Shown piece by piece: positions 48,678-61,835 of a stretch of DNA of 64,000 nt. The notes below the pieces were generated by a model. The model was not told the DNA's origin, made no database searches, and was given only the letters and a program-made list of their open reading frames with translations. This stretch comes from Sipunculus nudus (Eukaryota; Annelida; Sipuncula; Golfingiida; Sipunculidae), in NCBI GenBank assembly GCA_026874595.1, contig CM049310.1:84729056-84793055 (forward strand). Reading direction: 5' to 3'. Within the stretch, counting starts at the first letter, position 1; the number at the start of each line of letters is the position of its first letter. The position numbers and the translations under genes are program-made.

Positions 48678-48748
48678 TATTCTGAGCAAAATCTAAAAAC
48701 AAAAGAAAATCATAAATACAGCTATGTACAAAAGTAAAGTGTGTTATA

Positions 48749-48855
48749 AGACCACTAATGGGACTGACCAAAAGTGATCTTAATTCACAGGTGGTCTTAA
48801 TAGACAGGAGGTCTGTTTAGAGAGGTTGTCTTTCAGATAGGTTCCACTGTATGTG
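48749..48855. repeat. GGTGGTCTT-type repeat, copy 1
   Basis: Shares GGGACTG(A/G)CCAAA, GATCTTAATTCACAGGTGGT-like and GGTTCCACT blocks with 61060-61217. A shorter inverted relative lies at 50450-50525. Confidence 0.65.
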
Positions 48856-49986
48856 TATATTTACGATAATCCAATGTACTCAAAACCAAGCTCTTTGCTT
48901 TAGACCTCAAGCTGTCGTCTTTCTCTTTGTCTGTCTGCCTGTCTCTGTCCCTCTATGGCTCTGTCTGTCTCTGTCTCTCCATCATATTCCGTTTAAGTTA
49001 TTACGGTGACACTACAAAGGAGCCTGGTGACCTCTGAGCTCATTTAGTATGCGTGGATTTTGCCTATTATAGAACTCAGGCGAGATAATCTATTAGTTAA
49101 GAGTAATGGAGAGTTTTGTGAAAAGCCACCGACCCTCTTGTTAGTTATCATGGGGACACTAAAAGTTAATCGTCGGCCGGAGAGACGGGCCGTGGTTATA
49201 GCATGCATAAAACGTCCCGTCTTAGTGGACCGGACAAACCCTTAGAAAAACTTTCGATCGCATTTTTTGTTTAAGGCTGGCAACCGCGCTAGAAAGTATA
49301 ACCATCGTCCACGGAATTAGAATCAGATGCCAAGAAGGCATTTCACTTTCAAGGTCACAGTTTAAGGTCAAATGGTCAAATTTTACTGACACCTATTTTT
49401 AAAAGTAACCTACAAATTTAACCATAAAAATGAGGCTTTGTTGAGATATGCTGATTTTTACTCTTGGAATATTGAATAGATGAGGAGGATATTTTGAAAA
49501 TCCTTAAATATTGGGTTTATGTTAAACATAATTCCTTCCGTTTTAGGTTTATGTAAGATGGCACAAATGAGTGTTTGAACGCTTCCTCATTGTTTGATGG
49601 TTGGATCTAACACGAGGCGTTAAAATAAACCCCGATCCCCCGCCTCCCCCCCCCCCTTCAATCTGTCCTTGATATTTTCAAAGCAACTATATGCGCATTT
49701 GGAAAAAAAGTTTGTCAAGAAATTAGGTCTAACCAATTTGGGAAGCCTACTTATATATTACCCATATAACAGCGAGCTTCATTCACCGCCTTTCCATGAA
49801 ATCTGCTTGTATGGTGACGTAATCAGCCATGCTGATTAAATAACCACAAGTGGCTATTAACTATATATTTATGATTAAACTGTCACTTGACCTCGTGATC
49901 CTTTCGCTTGGTCTCTCCAATCCCCGATCTACAGTTATGAATTTACGCTCAATATTCCATGATTCTTTTAAATAATAAACTAAAAT

Positions 49987-50204
49987 CAGGGCGGATCCAG
50001 GATTTAGGAAAAGGAGGGTCCAATCCAGGAGGACTTATGAAAAACCTAAAAAAACGGTCACAGGTCCGTAAAGGCTGGGGGGGGGGGGGGGGGGGGGGGG
50101 GGTCCAGGCCCCATAATTTTATCTGAAACTTTTTAAAGAAAAGGTTGCAGCAGAAAAAAAAGGGGGACCCCTGACCCCCCCCCCCCCCCCAAGATCCGCT
50201 TCTG
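49987..50204. mobile_element. hAT-like GGCGGATCC-ended MITE
   Basis: Starts CAGGGCGGATCCAGG and ends AAGATCCGCTTCTG, imperfect inverted ends of the CAGNGGCGGATC type. Inside lie a long G run (50078-50102), GGTCCAGGCCCC and a C run (50177-50190). The flanks TAAAAT and TAAATG are similar but not an exact duplication. Confidence 0.7.
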
Positions 50205-50306
50205 TAAATGCAAACGTTTACACAGCTTATTGTGCTGTCTGTTCGCTGCTGTATGACCGTGCGTGTATAAGCATGTTATAACCTCGTACTAGACAATCTT
50301 GACTAA

Positions 50307-50309
<3 letters not shown>

Positions 50310-50360
<51 letters not shown>
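50310..50360. repeat. AT microsatellite
   Basis: About 25 AT units. Confidence 0.97.
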
Positions 50361-50366
<6 letters not shown>

Positions 50367-50679
50367 CACTACCTACCTATTAAGACACCTTGAGGAAACC
50401 AATTCAACCGAATGCATTCACAATGGTTATAATTGATCAATCTCTTGTAAAAGACCACCTATGAATGAAGACCACTAACTTTTTGCCAGTCCCATGAATG
50501 GTCTTATTACGCAGGCTTCACTGGATATATAATTATATATAATGTAATACTTATAGAATACATGTAGAAGTTCAATACATCACAGATAAAATGCTGTACC
50601 ATGCAGAGGAGCATTTATAATGTACCATATATAGTTAGACTTCATGATATTGTACTACAGTACTGTTTCGTAAGGACGG

Positions 50680-50683
<4 letters not shown>

Positions 50684-50725
<42 letters not shown>
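50684..50725. repeat. TA microsatellite
   Basis: About 20 TA units. Confidence 0.97.
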
Positions 50726-50727
<2 letters not shown>

Positions 50728-51784
50728 CCAGACGAATTATATTAATACATCTTACGACAGATCGGTAAAATATTAGTATAACAAAACAGCTGTATTGTTC
50801 ATCTACTGATAATATAGTTTTTTATTATTAATACTGACATCAGCCTTTAGGAAGTTTTAACTTATTATTGCAAACTCTAATGTACACACTTATCCACCAC
50901 ACAATAAACAGTCGTTATTATAGTATATTTTGAAGAGCAAGCAGAGTTCAGAATGTATAGTGTAAATTAACTTATATGAATTTGAGCAAAGTTAAATAAA
51001 ACATAAATTTTAAAATCACTTGCCTTTATTATTTCTAGGCAGGGGATCTTATCTCGACAGGGCCCATGTCAGACGAAATGCCGGCAAACAGAGGAAAGCA
51101 CATCTGAAAACACACAAAGCAGACCTACATTTTCGTGTATAAACATGTTGACACAGACGTTAGGCTTTCACTTCGCGGGTCTGGTAAACGGACGTTCACG
51201 GTTATGCCCGGCCACCATTCAAGGTTAATCACGTGATAATGGGCCGCTTCCCGTGAATTTATTACATAAATAACCATTACAGCTCTCATTTATTAGAGGT
51301 CACAAAGATCATGGTTAAGCCTACCTCCTATATATTTTATTTAAATAAAAGTACATGGTCTCATTTCTCTTTCCTTTCAAATAAGGCTGTTTATATAAAA
51401 GTACTTTCTTTTTTTGTCCGGCTGCATCAACGCTCAATATTCTGGTTGTTTCCCACTGTAATTGCAAAATAACATTCATGCTAACGTACATAATATTTAC
51501 ATTTGTATATTGTGAAAACAGTATTTTTTTTATTTTGTAAACAAAATATAAAATTGTTATAGGCCTACATAAACGCGGTGCTTTCCACCCATACACCATG
51601 AAATGAATAATTGAACACATCAAGCTGCATCCTGATATAGTGGTTATTGGACACAGCGGAGTTTTCAAGATAAACATTGTAACAGAAAAGGCTCCGTGCT
51701 TTTTATGGTGCTCACTGTGTTACATCCCTGTTTTATGTCAGTGTCACACGTTTACGTATTGGACAGAAGGGTTTAAGGTTTAAC

Positions 51785-51893
51785 TGTCTCCCTACCTGGG
51801 AGAAATTACTTGTTATCGTAGTATTTTAACTCTGAAGCTATCAGCACCCTTACATGAGGTTTGGACCCTTTAGTAGTAATGGTCCGTCCGGGA
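51785..51893. repeat. Direct repeat pair, copy 1
   Basis: Contains CTGGGAGAAATTACTTGTTA and GAGGTTTGGACCCTTTAGTA, shared with 52820-52922 at high identity. Confidence 0.85.
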
Positions 51894-52046
51894 ATGCAGG
51901 CCTCCGCCATGTTGGCGGTCCTTAATGTGGTCCTCCGCACTTATTGACCCCATTTTCCCAGGTTCATTGGTGCTTAAGTTCCCGATCAAGCATTCATGTA
52001 TTTGGCACATATTCTAATGTTCAGTCGTGCATAAGTGATTGCACAT

Positions 52047-52100
52047 TTGTGAATATTCCTGAAAATACTATTGTGAATATTCCTAAAAATACTAACTGGA
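52047..52100. repeat. Short tandem repeat, 24-bp unit x2
   Basis: TTGTGAATATTCCTRAAAAT is duplicated. The 92-codon frame around it (51944-52222) shows no recognised domain and is not called as a gene. Confidence 0.7.
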
Positions 52101-52819
52101 TTCCATTCATGAGCCGGATCCACACCAAAATCTTAAGGTCCATTTCATGGGATTCAGTTTCTGACTGCGTGATTAATGATACTATTAACACACATAAAAC
52201 AAAAAGACACGGACGGGAATGAACGTTTAACCCTCCTGGCGGAGACTAAAACAACAAAACAGCATCAGATAAAGCCGGGTGGTTGTAATTTGGGTGTGAG
52301 TATGTGTGCGTGTGTGTGGGTGCAGTATTTGATTTAACAATCAGCTGTTCAGGCCCGACTGATCTGTGGGGCCTCGGCCTCCAAATAAATAAAACACAAC
52401 TACTGCTATTTTTATATCCTATGTGTACAAATAATCCAAATTTTAGTTACATATACATAGATACTTTTCCCGTGTGAAGATCTTCATTATAATTAAACTC
52501 TTTTGTGAACTTATAATATATTGTAAGTTTTTTATACTTTAATTTCACAAACGCTATTCGTCAATTTAGTCAATTAATACAGAAGAAAATGATACTCTAT
52601 TATTTTGATCATATGGCATTAAATTAGAGTTTCCGAGAATTTTCAAGCTCAAATCCTTCAGTTACCTTAATCCACACTGCATGTGTGTCTGTGTGTTAGT
52701 GTTTATGCATTACGTCCTTATTTGGCGTAATACACACCATTTCTGACATAACCCCTCCCGTAAAAATTTAGTGGAAGTGGAAATTTTAATTTATGGTCCT
52801 GGGGCGGCGGGGTTTACGG

Positions 52820-52922
52820 GTCTCCCTGTCTGGGAGAAATTACTTGTTATCGTAGTATTATAGCGCTGAAGCAATCACAACCCTGCATGAGGTTTGGACC
52901 CTTTAGTAGTGTTGGTCCGTCC
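52820..52922. repeat. Direct repeat pair, copy 2
   Basis: Partner of 51785-51893, 1.03 kb downstream in the same orientation. Confidence 0.85.
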
Positions 52923-52929
52923 GTGTAAA

Positions 52930-55900
52930 GGTTATCTCCCTCCCCTCTCCAGATGATGGATCCGCCCTTAATTATAATTTAGTTCAGAACATAAAGTTTA
53001 CATCATAGTCATTATGTCAAAATGTGTGTATAAAGGACCGTAAACCCAAATAAGGTCCTGTAAACTTAAAAAAAAACATCTTGTTGACCGTGTGGTATAC
53101 ACTGCATGGTTAGCGCCATTTCGGCCCTGAGGCATTATAGCGTCAGAGTGCCTTAACATCTTATATGGATGACCGCACTGTAATGCTCCACGAGGATGAA
53201 AATAATTACGTCACTTGACATATTGATAGCTGTTTTAATATACTTTTCAACAACATCTACCATGCATATGCGTGAAAAATTCTGTTTAAACTCAACCCTC
53301 CTTGCATGTTTGTTGAAATTTTGACCCCATGTACACAGGCGCATGTTATTAGACGTTAGCTAACTTGTACGATACAGGAAATGACTCGTTACCACAGAAA
53401 CTAATGAACACTATGTTTTTTTGTGAATTCACATATATATTTTTTTTGTCTCAATTTATCATTCGTTGCCTGGTGTTAATTTATCGGTTGTTTATCACGA
53501 CAGCCAGTCACATAGACAGGCACAGTCCAATAAAGCCGTTGGTTATCTGCTGGATGTCATAAATATTCTAAAATAATGGTATAGCTGTCAAAGTGGGGTT
53601 GTCTTGTCATTTAGTCACAATATTAACCTTGACTAGTCCAGAAGTTTCTAACATATAAATGTTGGTTCTTTACATGACGTTTTCCATCTTGAATTAGGCT
53701 CTAGTTCCTCAGTCCCTAATATCAATTTTCAGTGAATACTCGACAAATTTCAATGGGCGCCACCTGGTGGAACAGAGTAAAGATGAAGTACATCTGAATA
53801 AGCTTTATCCAGTTGTGCGTGGAAATGTATGAATAAGCGGACAAATATAGATATATAAGAGAAAAACAGCACACACATATGTACTTCATATATACATTAC
53901 CATGTACGTTGTTATTACCCTCTCTTTCACCTAACTGTGGTTAAGATTACACCATCAAATACACCCAATTGTATGAACTTCTATATATACTTTCTCCTGC
54001 ATGTTGGTGGTTTTAATATGCACAAATGATCCTGCTGTTATCAGTTATCAAGTTACATGAAAATTAATTAAGTTTACCTTAACTGTTTTGAAGACACATG
54101 TATCATAACTGGACCTCGGGTCCTGGGTTAACCCTCACAGGCACAATGATGAAATCCGAATATAGCAGTATATATACGTGCTCCATGTGCGTGACATAAA
54201 CCAATAAATCACTTGTCTATTTTACATGCTGACAGTGTTTATGTATCCAGGGTGTTCCAAGCTGAAAAAAGTATTTTCAGCCTTTGTACTTGTGACGTAA
54301 ATTATATCTTGTTTGGATTGGTAACTTTTTGATACACTGAAGTTTAATGTTGCGATGACAGTTCTGTATTATATTGAAATTATGTGCAGCTCACCAGTCT
54401 GCCAGGAGGTAGACAAATTAATTAAGGTAGAAGTTCACCTCAGGTGGAACAAGATTGTTTTTAGGTCATGCGTCATAAACGGTCCTGTTCAGCGACCCTG
54501 AACGATAAGTGACAATTCATGGCCATGTCCCCTCTACACCTTTTGACACAAACATGAAAAGACAACTGTCAATCAATGAAATTTGCTGGAATGTTTGCTC
54601 GGCTGCGTTTGTATTACAGTGAAAACCCACGCTGCAGACAACCCTTTGGGGCGGACACCCCGCTTAACTGACATTCTCTGGGCCGATCGAACTGTAATGT
54701 AGCAACCGCTTATACCGTTGTTACTGAAACCCCTGCTAACCGACACCCAAGCGGCAGCTATGCGTTCTAAACGCAGATATCTTTTGCTTTTGGTACTTGT
54801 GTCACCCTTAAAATATTGTAATTAATTAGACATTGGATCATCAAAATGAAACAACAGGGGCATTTTAACTGAATTTACCTTAAAAATTGTAATCTTCAAC
54901 ATTTATATATGTCATTTATCCTTATGATTCATAGCGTTACTCCGAAGATGGCGATATACGTTTCCATGCAATATGCCGAGCTTTGAGGGAAGTGAAATTG
55001 TCACTTTTAATTCAGGCCATATTATTGTTAAAACGCTCTTCCCCATTTTATGTAAATAAATGATAAAAAAGTAAGCCTCAGAACCAGACTTTTTAAAATT
55101 TCGTTGGCCTTAAAACTATAATATTACGGGTAACTTTCCCATAATTAAGAATATTATCTATAATTTTTGTCTGAATATATAAAAATCTTTACTGGATAAT
55201 ATTAAGGGTTTATATGCCATGTCGGGCACAGAAAAATATACCTGTGTACAGTCATAACGCAATATAGTCTGGTTTGTTTCATATAAATTTGCGGAGTTAT
55301 AATTTCGCGATTGTCACATTTTTTCATTTTTTCGCGGGGTTTCATAATCGCGATCTTATACTAAACAGTAAACTACTAAAGGTATATATTATATTGTACA
55401 AATTATTTATAAAATGCACAAAATTTTAACAGTTGGACGAGGATATAGATATAAATATTTGATTTATGGATAAATTTAATTTGTTTTTACGTTTCAAACG
55501 TAGACAATACAGGCAAGGATTACGTATATGTGATGCAAGTGAGGCAACAAAATAATTGTTTGCTTTACCTGTGCAGATGGGGCGATATATTAATGATGGT
55601 TTTATTTTCGCGATAATTTCACTTTCGGGAATATCACGAACTTGAAGCCCTCGCGAACAAAAAGCCAGCACAGTATTGGAATAGTCGACAATACATTAAT
55701 GTCGATATTTTTCAAACATGCAATTACAATGAATAAGAGTATTTTAGGTATTCATCAATAACTGACCACTGATTCAAACGAGTCGTTACATTTACATTTA
55801 AGTACACTTGCAAAAGTTGGAATTATATCTCCATTCTTTCAAGACTGTCTGTATCTATATTATTATTGACGGTGGTGTCACTCTACCGTTGAACGCGGGT

Positions 55901-56020
55901 AATGTGCTATACTAATGGTGTAAAAGGCAATATGTTTTTCACGATTTTAATAAGCATACCATGGCACTGAACAAAATTAATGTCAGTTTTCACCCAAAGA
56001 TTTCTTCTGCAAATAGGTTT
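52930..56020. other. No gene seen
   Basis: AT-rich. Contains a GCGCCACCTGGTGG palindrome near 53758 and a possible degraded repeat with CTAACCGACAC and ACAGTGAAAACCC near 54615-54760. No splice-bounded frame was recognised. Confidence 0.45.
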
Positions 56021-56022
56021 TA

Positions 56023-56205
56023 GAGCGTTGTTTATCCAGAGTTTATTTCGAACTACAGAAATGTAGCTTCATTAATTCATGTCTTTTAATCTCTGGTAAA
56101 CTCCGGTGCTCGGCAGCAGGTTGGCAATCATGTTGAATCGTTTATCCGAACGACCCTGTCTCCGAACCAAACCTCTTTCCTGGGAATTTCTGATAAACGA
56201 CGCTC
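56023..56205. mobile_element. pogo/Tigger-like MITE with TA target duplication
   Basis: Begins GAGCGTTGTTTATCC and ends GATAAACGACGCTC, inverted with one mismatch and one gap. TA flanks both ends. A 183-bp length, TA duplication and CGTTTATC-type ends fit a Tc1/mariner-group (pogo-like) non-autonomous element. Confidence 0.78.
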
Positions 56206-56726
56206 TACTTTACAGCAGAGTGACTTTTGGTTGTGATTGAATCCTTTATTTCAGAATCATATATAACCGTCCACTTTTCCCCATTCATAATTTAAAATGT
56301 AAAAGTAGTCGACCGATGATTAAACTGATGTCCTCATAAACACTCTGAGAACGGATGTTCACGGGCTGTTCTTGCACAATGTTTTTTTTCGGCTCTTGCA
56401 CAAAGTTGTTTTCTATCATAAATCTCCCGCTTCCTCTGTAAATATTTGATCCATGATACAGTTGCAGATTTTCCGCAGTATCTTTTACAAGAAATTTAAA
56501 CAGGCGCTTAATCGGACCAGGTATTGGAGAGAAAGTGGCATTGCTCTGACAAACGCTGGTTTCGAAGAACCCCCCCCCCCCCCACACACACACACAAAGG
56601 ACTGTTATTGACATGGGTTTGTGTTATATCTCTGATTCTTGCCAAAAGTAGCCTAATCAGGCAGCTGAAACAGTTTTGAAAGCAGAAAGGCGACACTGCG
56701 AACAATGCGAGGGTCCATGCCCAAGA

Positions 56727-56731
<5 letters not shown>

Positions 56732-56759
<28 letters not shown>

Positions 56760-56771
56760 GGGGGGGGGGGG
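56732..56771. repeat. GT microsatellite followed by G run
   Basis: About 13 GT units, one interrupted, running into a poly-G tract. Confidence 0.95.
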
Positions 56772-57239
56772 TGACAAGAGGTCATTTTAAATACCAGAAT
56801 CATAACAGCTCATATAATTTCAATATTCCCAATGATTTAAAATATATCATGCACAAAATGCAGGTTGTTGTGGCAGCACAAATACGTCAATACGTGAAAA
56901 TACCATTGTCAAACGACATGGCTGGTCGTCTAATTGGGCATGATGTACAAGAGCCCACAATAATTTCAAGGAATTTTAAAAAGGATCCTACATTCAACTA
57001 ATTTTTGACAGGTTCCATCAATGTTGTACTGATAAAAAGCAAATAAAAATATCTGATGACATCTTCCTGATGGCATCTTAAGGATCGGAAGGATGGTTGG
57101 CGATCCTTTCTGCGTCAAACAAACTGGCTAAAGCAATATTTTTTAGAATATTTACAAATATTTTAAAATGGGATATTATGAAAACTTCTTAACCTGATTC
57201 TGACAGCAAAAAAAAGTTTTTATATAAGGTAGAAAAAAT

Positions 57240-57475
57240 TTTGACCCCCCCCCCCCACCGCATTAATTTTAATTTTCATCTTTCAAGAAGATAAAATAAT
57301 ACACTTTTTATAAGATTATTCTTTCTTATTATAATTCTTTTCTCTGATCATATATGACATTTTTACCAAACACACAAAAATGTAAAAAAAAAAAAAAAAA
57401 AAAAAAAATCACCCGCCCGCTTTGTTTTTTTAATAAAAGTGCCTATGAACTATACCTAATTTTTTTGGCCTAAAG
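57240..57475. repeat. CCCGCCCGC-ended repeat, copy 1
   Basis: Shares CCGCATTAATTTTAATTTT, AAGAAGAT, CCCGCCCGC and AAAGTGCCTATGAACTATACC-like order with 61836-62135. Includes a long A run (about 57387-57410). Confidence 0.65.
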
Positions 57476-58194
57476 AGTGTTCATTTATGTGCATGCAACC
57501 TGTATTTCGCTAAGGAAAATACGGTCACCTGCTATCGGCAGGTATACAAGTCATGATAGTATCTTATTGCTCAACCCCTTTGGACTTGCTCCCCACTATA
57601 GCGGAGATTGAAAGATATTCATGAATATTCATGACTAGTAACTTATTGTGTTGTTTAATGGGATGGTGTAAAAGGTTAAAAAGGTGATTTCCCAGACTTG
57701 ATTCAGGTAGATTCAGACATGGGGACCATCTTATACTTATAAAAGGAATTCGGTTCACGTTTGTTCGCAATGTTCTCTAAAACTGCATTGTGTACACTAC
57801 TGTGCATGCCATACATCATTTTAAAGGTTATTATCCCCGCAGGGACATAGGCGGTATGAGAATAAATGATTTTTAATGTACATATAATTTTGAGTGATTT
57901 TTCCGTTTTTACTGACTTCCACGGAAGTTAGACCGAGTACAGCCGAACTGCCTTCGGCAATGACTGGAATGCGTGCATCGTGGTCACTCAACCTCAAACA
58001 CTATTAAGGTCTAATATTAGTTCATATGAATAAAGCTTGCTTTCAGTGAGGGATTTGAGCATGTCTGGCCTTACAATTGAACGAGGCTCTCACCCACGTG
58101 CGTTGCCAGTAAAAGAGAAAAACACATGTTTCTCGCTTTATGAATTGGAGAATTCAACCTAGGTGAATTAATGACAAACCTAATTCAAGGTCCC

Positions 58195-58335
58195 AATTTC
58201 AGGAACAGGGATGGGGTGGAGTGGTGGCGGGGGTTTCAGGCCTCAAAATTTGTCTGAAATTTTGAAAAAAGGTTGCGATGGCTGAAAATCGGATACGGAC
58301 ACTCTGCATGGAGTCCCGCTGGGTCCGCTTCTTCA
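58195..58335. repeat. Degenerate GGCGGATC-family fragment
   Basis: Contains TTTGTCTGAAATTTTGAAAAA and GGTTGCGATGG, then GGGTCCGCTTCT at the end. This is similar to the inside and right end of 49987-50204. Confidence 0.45.
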
Positions 58336-59867
58336 ACTTACGAGGTATATGCATATTTCTGTTTCTTTCTTCAGAAACAGTTTCCTTGCAACGTACACTT
58401 AATGTGTTCCTCACATTAGCCTAATCTTTATACGTCCAACGATAGAATCTAGTAAAATATCATGGAAAGCCCGAATTCCCCCACGTCTCATTCTGGTTCG
58501 CAATGTAAACATCATCACTGACCAGGTTTTCAATGTAAACATACCAGGGAATAATGTTAAAAACATTTATACATCGGCCTATCTTATTGAGACATTTTCC
58601 CACTGAAAACTTATATTTTCTGTTACCTTTAAGAATAAAAAATGAGCCAACATTCCACATCTCAGTAAATATAATATATCTCCCCAAACCCGGGAATAAG
58701 CCCGGTATACCGGGTCTATCAGCTAGTAATATTATATGAGTCCAACTACATGTACAATGTGCTATAAAGGTTGTTGTTTTTTTAAATGGCTCCCGCAAGG
58801 AATACGACAGGTGACTTGGTGATTCATAAAGAACAGGGAGATTTTGTTGCCATGGTACCGGAAAGATTGAATAAAAAAATCATTTTTCAAAACATTCCTG
58901 GTACAACCCTTTTGAAATCCTGAAACAGGTCACCGTGACCTACATTCTGCGAGCTACGTGACGGAAACACTTTAAGCACGTTAAAGGCCACTCTGAGTAT
59001 TTAAGCCTATTGAATAATGATCGAATCCGAAAAAACTATTAGCAAATATTAGCAAGCGAAATTTGAATAATATTCGTTTTAGTGTTTAACCATAAAATAT
59101 TACGTACCTGACCAATCTGAAGTGTAACTCTCCCCCAACCAACAGCCCCTGTGAAAACGTGTTTGCTTCTGGCAACAGACTAAACGCTGATCACGTGATC
59201 ATAATGATTACAGTGCAGGCTTGGTATACGTAAGGTGGGGATTACGGCCATCATCCAGCAACACAAACTCTGCTTAAAGCTTGCATTGTTGATTAATGAG
59301 GAACAGGATTGCTTGATTACATTACCATTAATATCAAGCTCACATCGGAACCCCTCCCCCCCCCCCCCGCGCTCCTTCTTGGGCAAAATAAATATGTGGT
59401 ATAATTAGAAATACGGGATATTGCCAATGACGTTTCTCGACTGAAGGTGCAGGCATGCAATCATGATTCATCCGGACACTCATTAGCACGGATGAAAGTG
59501 ACTACTCCCACTTTGTTAGCTTAAATATGATATGGACTCTAATTAATATGATTACTGAATAAATACAAGGTTACACTTGATGCGTACCAGAACGTAAGAA
59601 AAATTAAAGGAAACTTGGAACACTGGACGCCTAACCTTGAAAGAAATACCCCGTGTTATTTTTCCCTGTATCATCTTGCGAAGTTCTCATGCAAACTATG
59701 CCGAATGCAGCAATTTTTCATGTCTTTTTATATTCCTGCAATATTTTTAATACATCATAATAAATAAACAAGTAATAAAAAATTAATATCAGGATGATCG
59801 GTACTTAAAAACTTAAAAAAACTGGTGGGTTACCCATAATTTCGACATGCTACCCTTTGACATCCGT

Positions 59868-60010
59868 GTTTTAGTGTTTACGCAAATGTGACAGCCCCCA
59901 TGAGCGGTTTCGGGCAACTGGGAGAAATAAACCAGTCACGGTTCGATTAGGGCGAGCAGATGCGACACGAAAGTACTCCGAGGACGGCGTCAAGGCGAGG
60001 ATCTATCTGC
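59868..60010. repeat. Dispersed repeat shared with 17868-18012
   Basis: Same block order: CCCATGAGCGG, CTGGGAGAAATAAACC, GTACTCCGAGGACGGCG. Confidence 0.55.
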
Positions 60011-61059
60011 GGAGAGAGCATGGTGGCAAGGGGATTGTCATAAGTGTATCGGCTATGTTTGAAGTGGAATTACGCTTGTGTTTTACATCGCCCAAATTCT
60101 AAAATTATAGAAGAATATATTATCCCAAGAACTGATTCCAATGTGCTGTAAAGTCCAGATTTATCTCTAAATATTGAACACAGAAATAATATAAACTGGA
60201 AGACACCAGGACCGTTCGCTGAATCAAGGTCTGTGAAAGCGAGGATGACACAGACTTGATAGTGTGAATATGAGGACATCCCTTAAACCTAATGAAAGGC
60301 TGTGGCCCTCTGCCGAGACAACGAAACAGCTTCATGTCACAATGAATTAATGACATGTTATGGTAATTCCAATTACGTCCTGGATCTTTAGATGATAGTT
60401 TTTTGGGTGTTATACTCGCCCTCTTCATAATTCCATAAAAAATCTTGTAAAAAACATTGTTAAAATGCAAACACAAATCAAATAAAAGGGGGTAAAACAT
60501 TATACTTCGCCCCTTTGGAAGTGTAACAATACACTGAAAATTTTAACATTCCCGGGAAAACCAGTCTGAAATCTCAATTTTGAACTGATCCGATCATTGA
60601 CGCGGATGATCCCATGAACGTTAAGGGGTGTCATTGATCGGATGAGGACCAACCCTGGTGGCGAGTAGGGGTTGGTTAATCCGACCAAAGCCTGACTAAT
60701 ACCTGTCAAGGAAGGGAGTCGGATTCATATTGGTCAGATAGGACTAAACCGGCTTAGGTCGAGGTTTCGCGGCGGCGAGAAAAGGTAGCCTAGCTTTAAG
60801 GATTTACAACAGCTAGGTATTGGAGCTTAGGGTATTAACCGACCAGTCATTTACTTGTTACGTATTTATATAACAATGAACGTGGCCAGCAAACGAGGTT
60901 AACATACAGAACGCATGCATTTGGAAAGCGCCCTGTATGTCAGCACCGTTTGCTAGCCACAAAAAGGACAGCCGACAATATGGACAATTCACAACACGTT
61001 CTGTGATTGGCTGACTGATATTTGTATGCCACAAGTTAACTATAGTCCTGTGTAATAAG

Positions 61060-61217
61060 TCCATCCCTGGGACTGGCCAAATATGGTCTTAATTCACAGG
61101 TGGTCTTTTTAAAAAGGTAAGTTATAACCAATGTGAAAGCTTTCGGTTCACCCAAGGGTGGTCTCATCAGACAGGTGGTCTTATAAGATATGTGGTCGTT
61201 CATACAGGTTCCACTAT
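61060..61217. repeat. GGTGGTCTT-type repeat, copy 2
   Basis: Longer relative of 48749-48855 in the same orientation, ending GGTTCCACTATA. Confidence 0.65.
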
Positions 61218-61835
61218 ATTATGTATATTTTGGAACACCGATTGATATATAAAAAAAAAGTAAAAAGAGCAATAACAGTACCTGTAAGTGATTTTTTTGG
61301 GCAGAAAATCCATTCTGCATAAACCATAATGGAAATCACTAACAGTTTCACATCAGCTAGGGTAGAACTGTAGGACAACAGGGTTTCAGTAATATTATGA
61401 CTAATATAGTCACATTCTTTCTATATTTTCATTCTTCCATTCCTGTTCGTGTGTGTGTGTGTTTTTCAAAACCCTAACTCACGGATTCATTGATGGAATC
61501 TCATGAAATATTCAGAAAATTTTCGATAAAAGGTCAATGAAGAATCGATTAGATTTTGGTGTTGATTGAGAAGGTGATCTGGTTTCAGGAATATCATCAA
61601 CGAATATTCGCAGATGTACACTAACTAATGCACAAGTGAACCTGGGAATATGGGTCCAATAAGTGCATGCAACCCAGTGTTGGGAGCATCCTAAAATAGG
61701 ACCCCCCCCCCCCCTCACACACACACATAGCGGAGGCTTGCATTCTTTAGAATTCAGATTTCTGTTCATTATTACTATAGTTCTAGTTTTTCTATATCTT
61801 CATTTTTACTTAGGCCAAAAAAATATAAAGGGATG

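Noticed and set aside
51944-52222. 92-codon plus-strand frame with a repeated VNIPxNT motif
   Set aside because: The motif comes from a 24-bp tandem repeat. No other support.
60120-60500. 126-codon minus-strand frame
   Set aside because: No domain, no splice context, composition like its surroundings.
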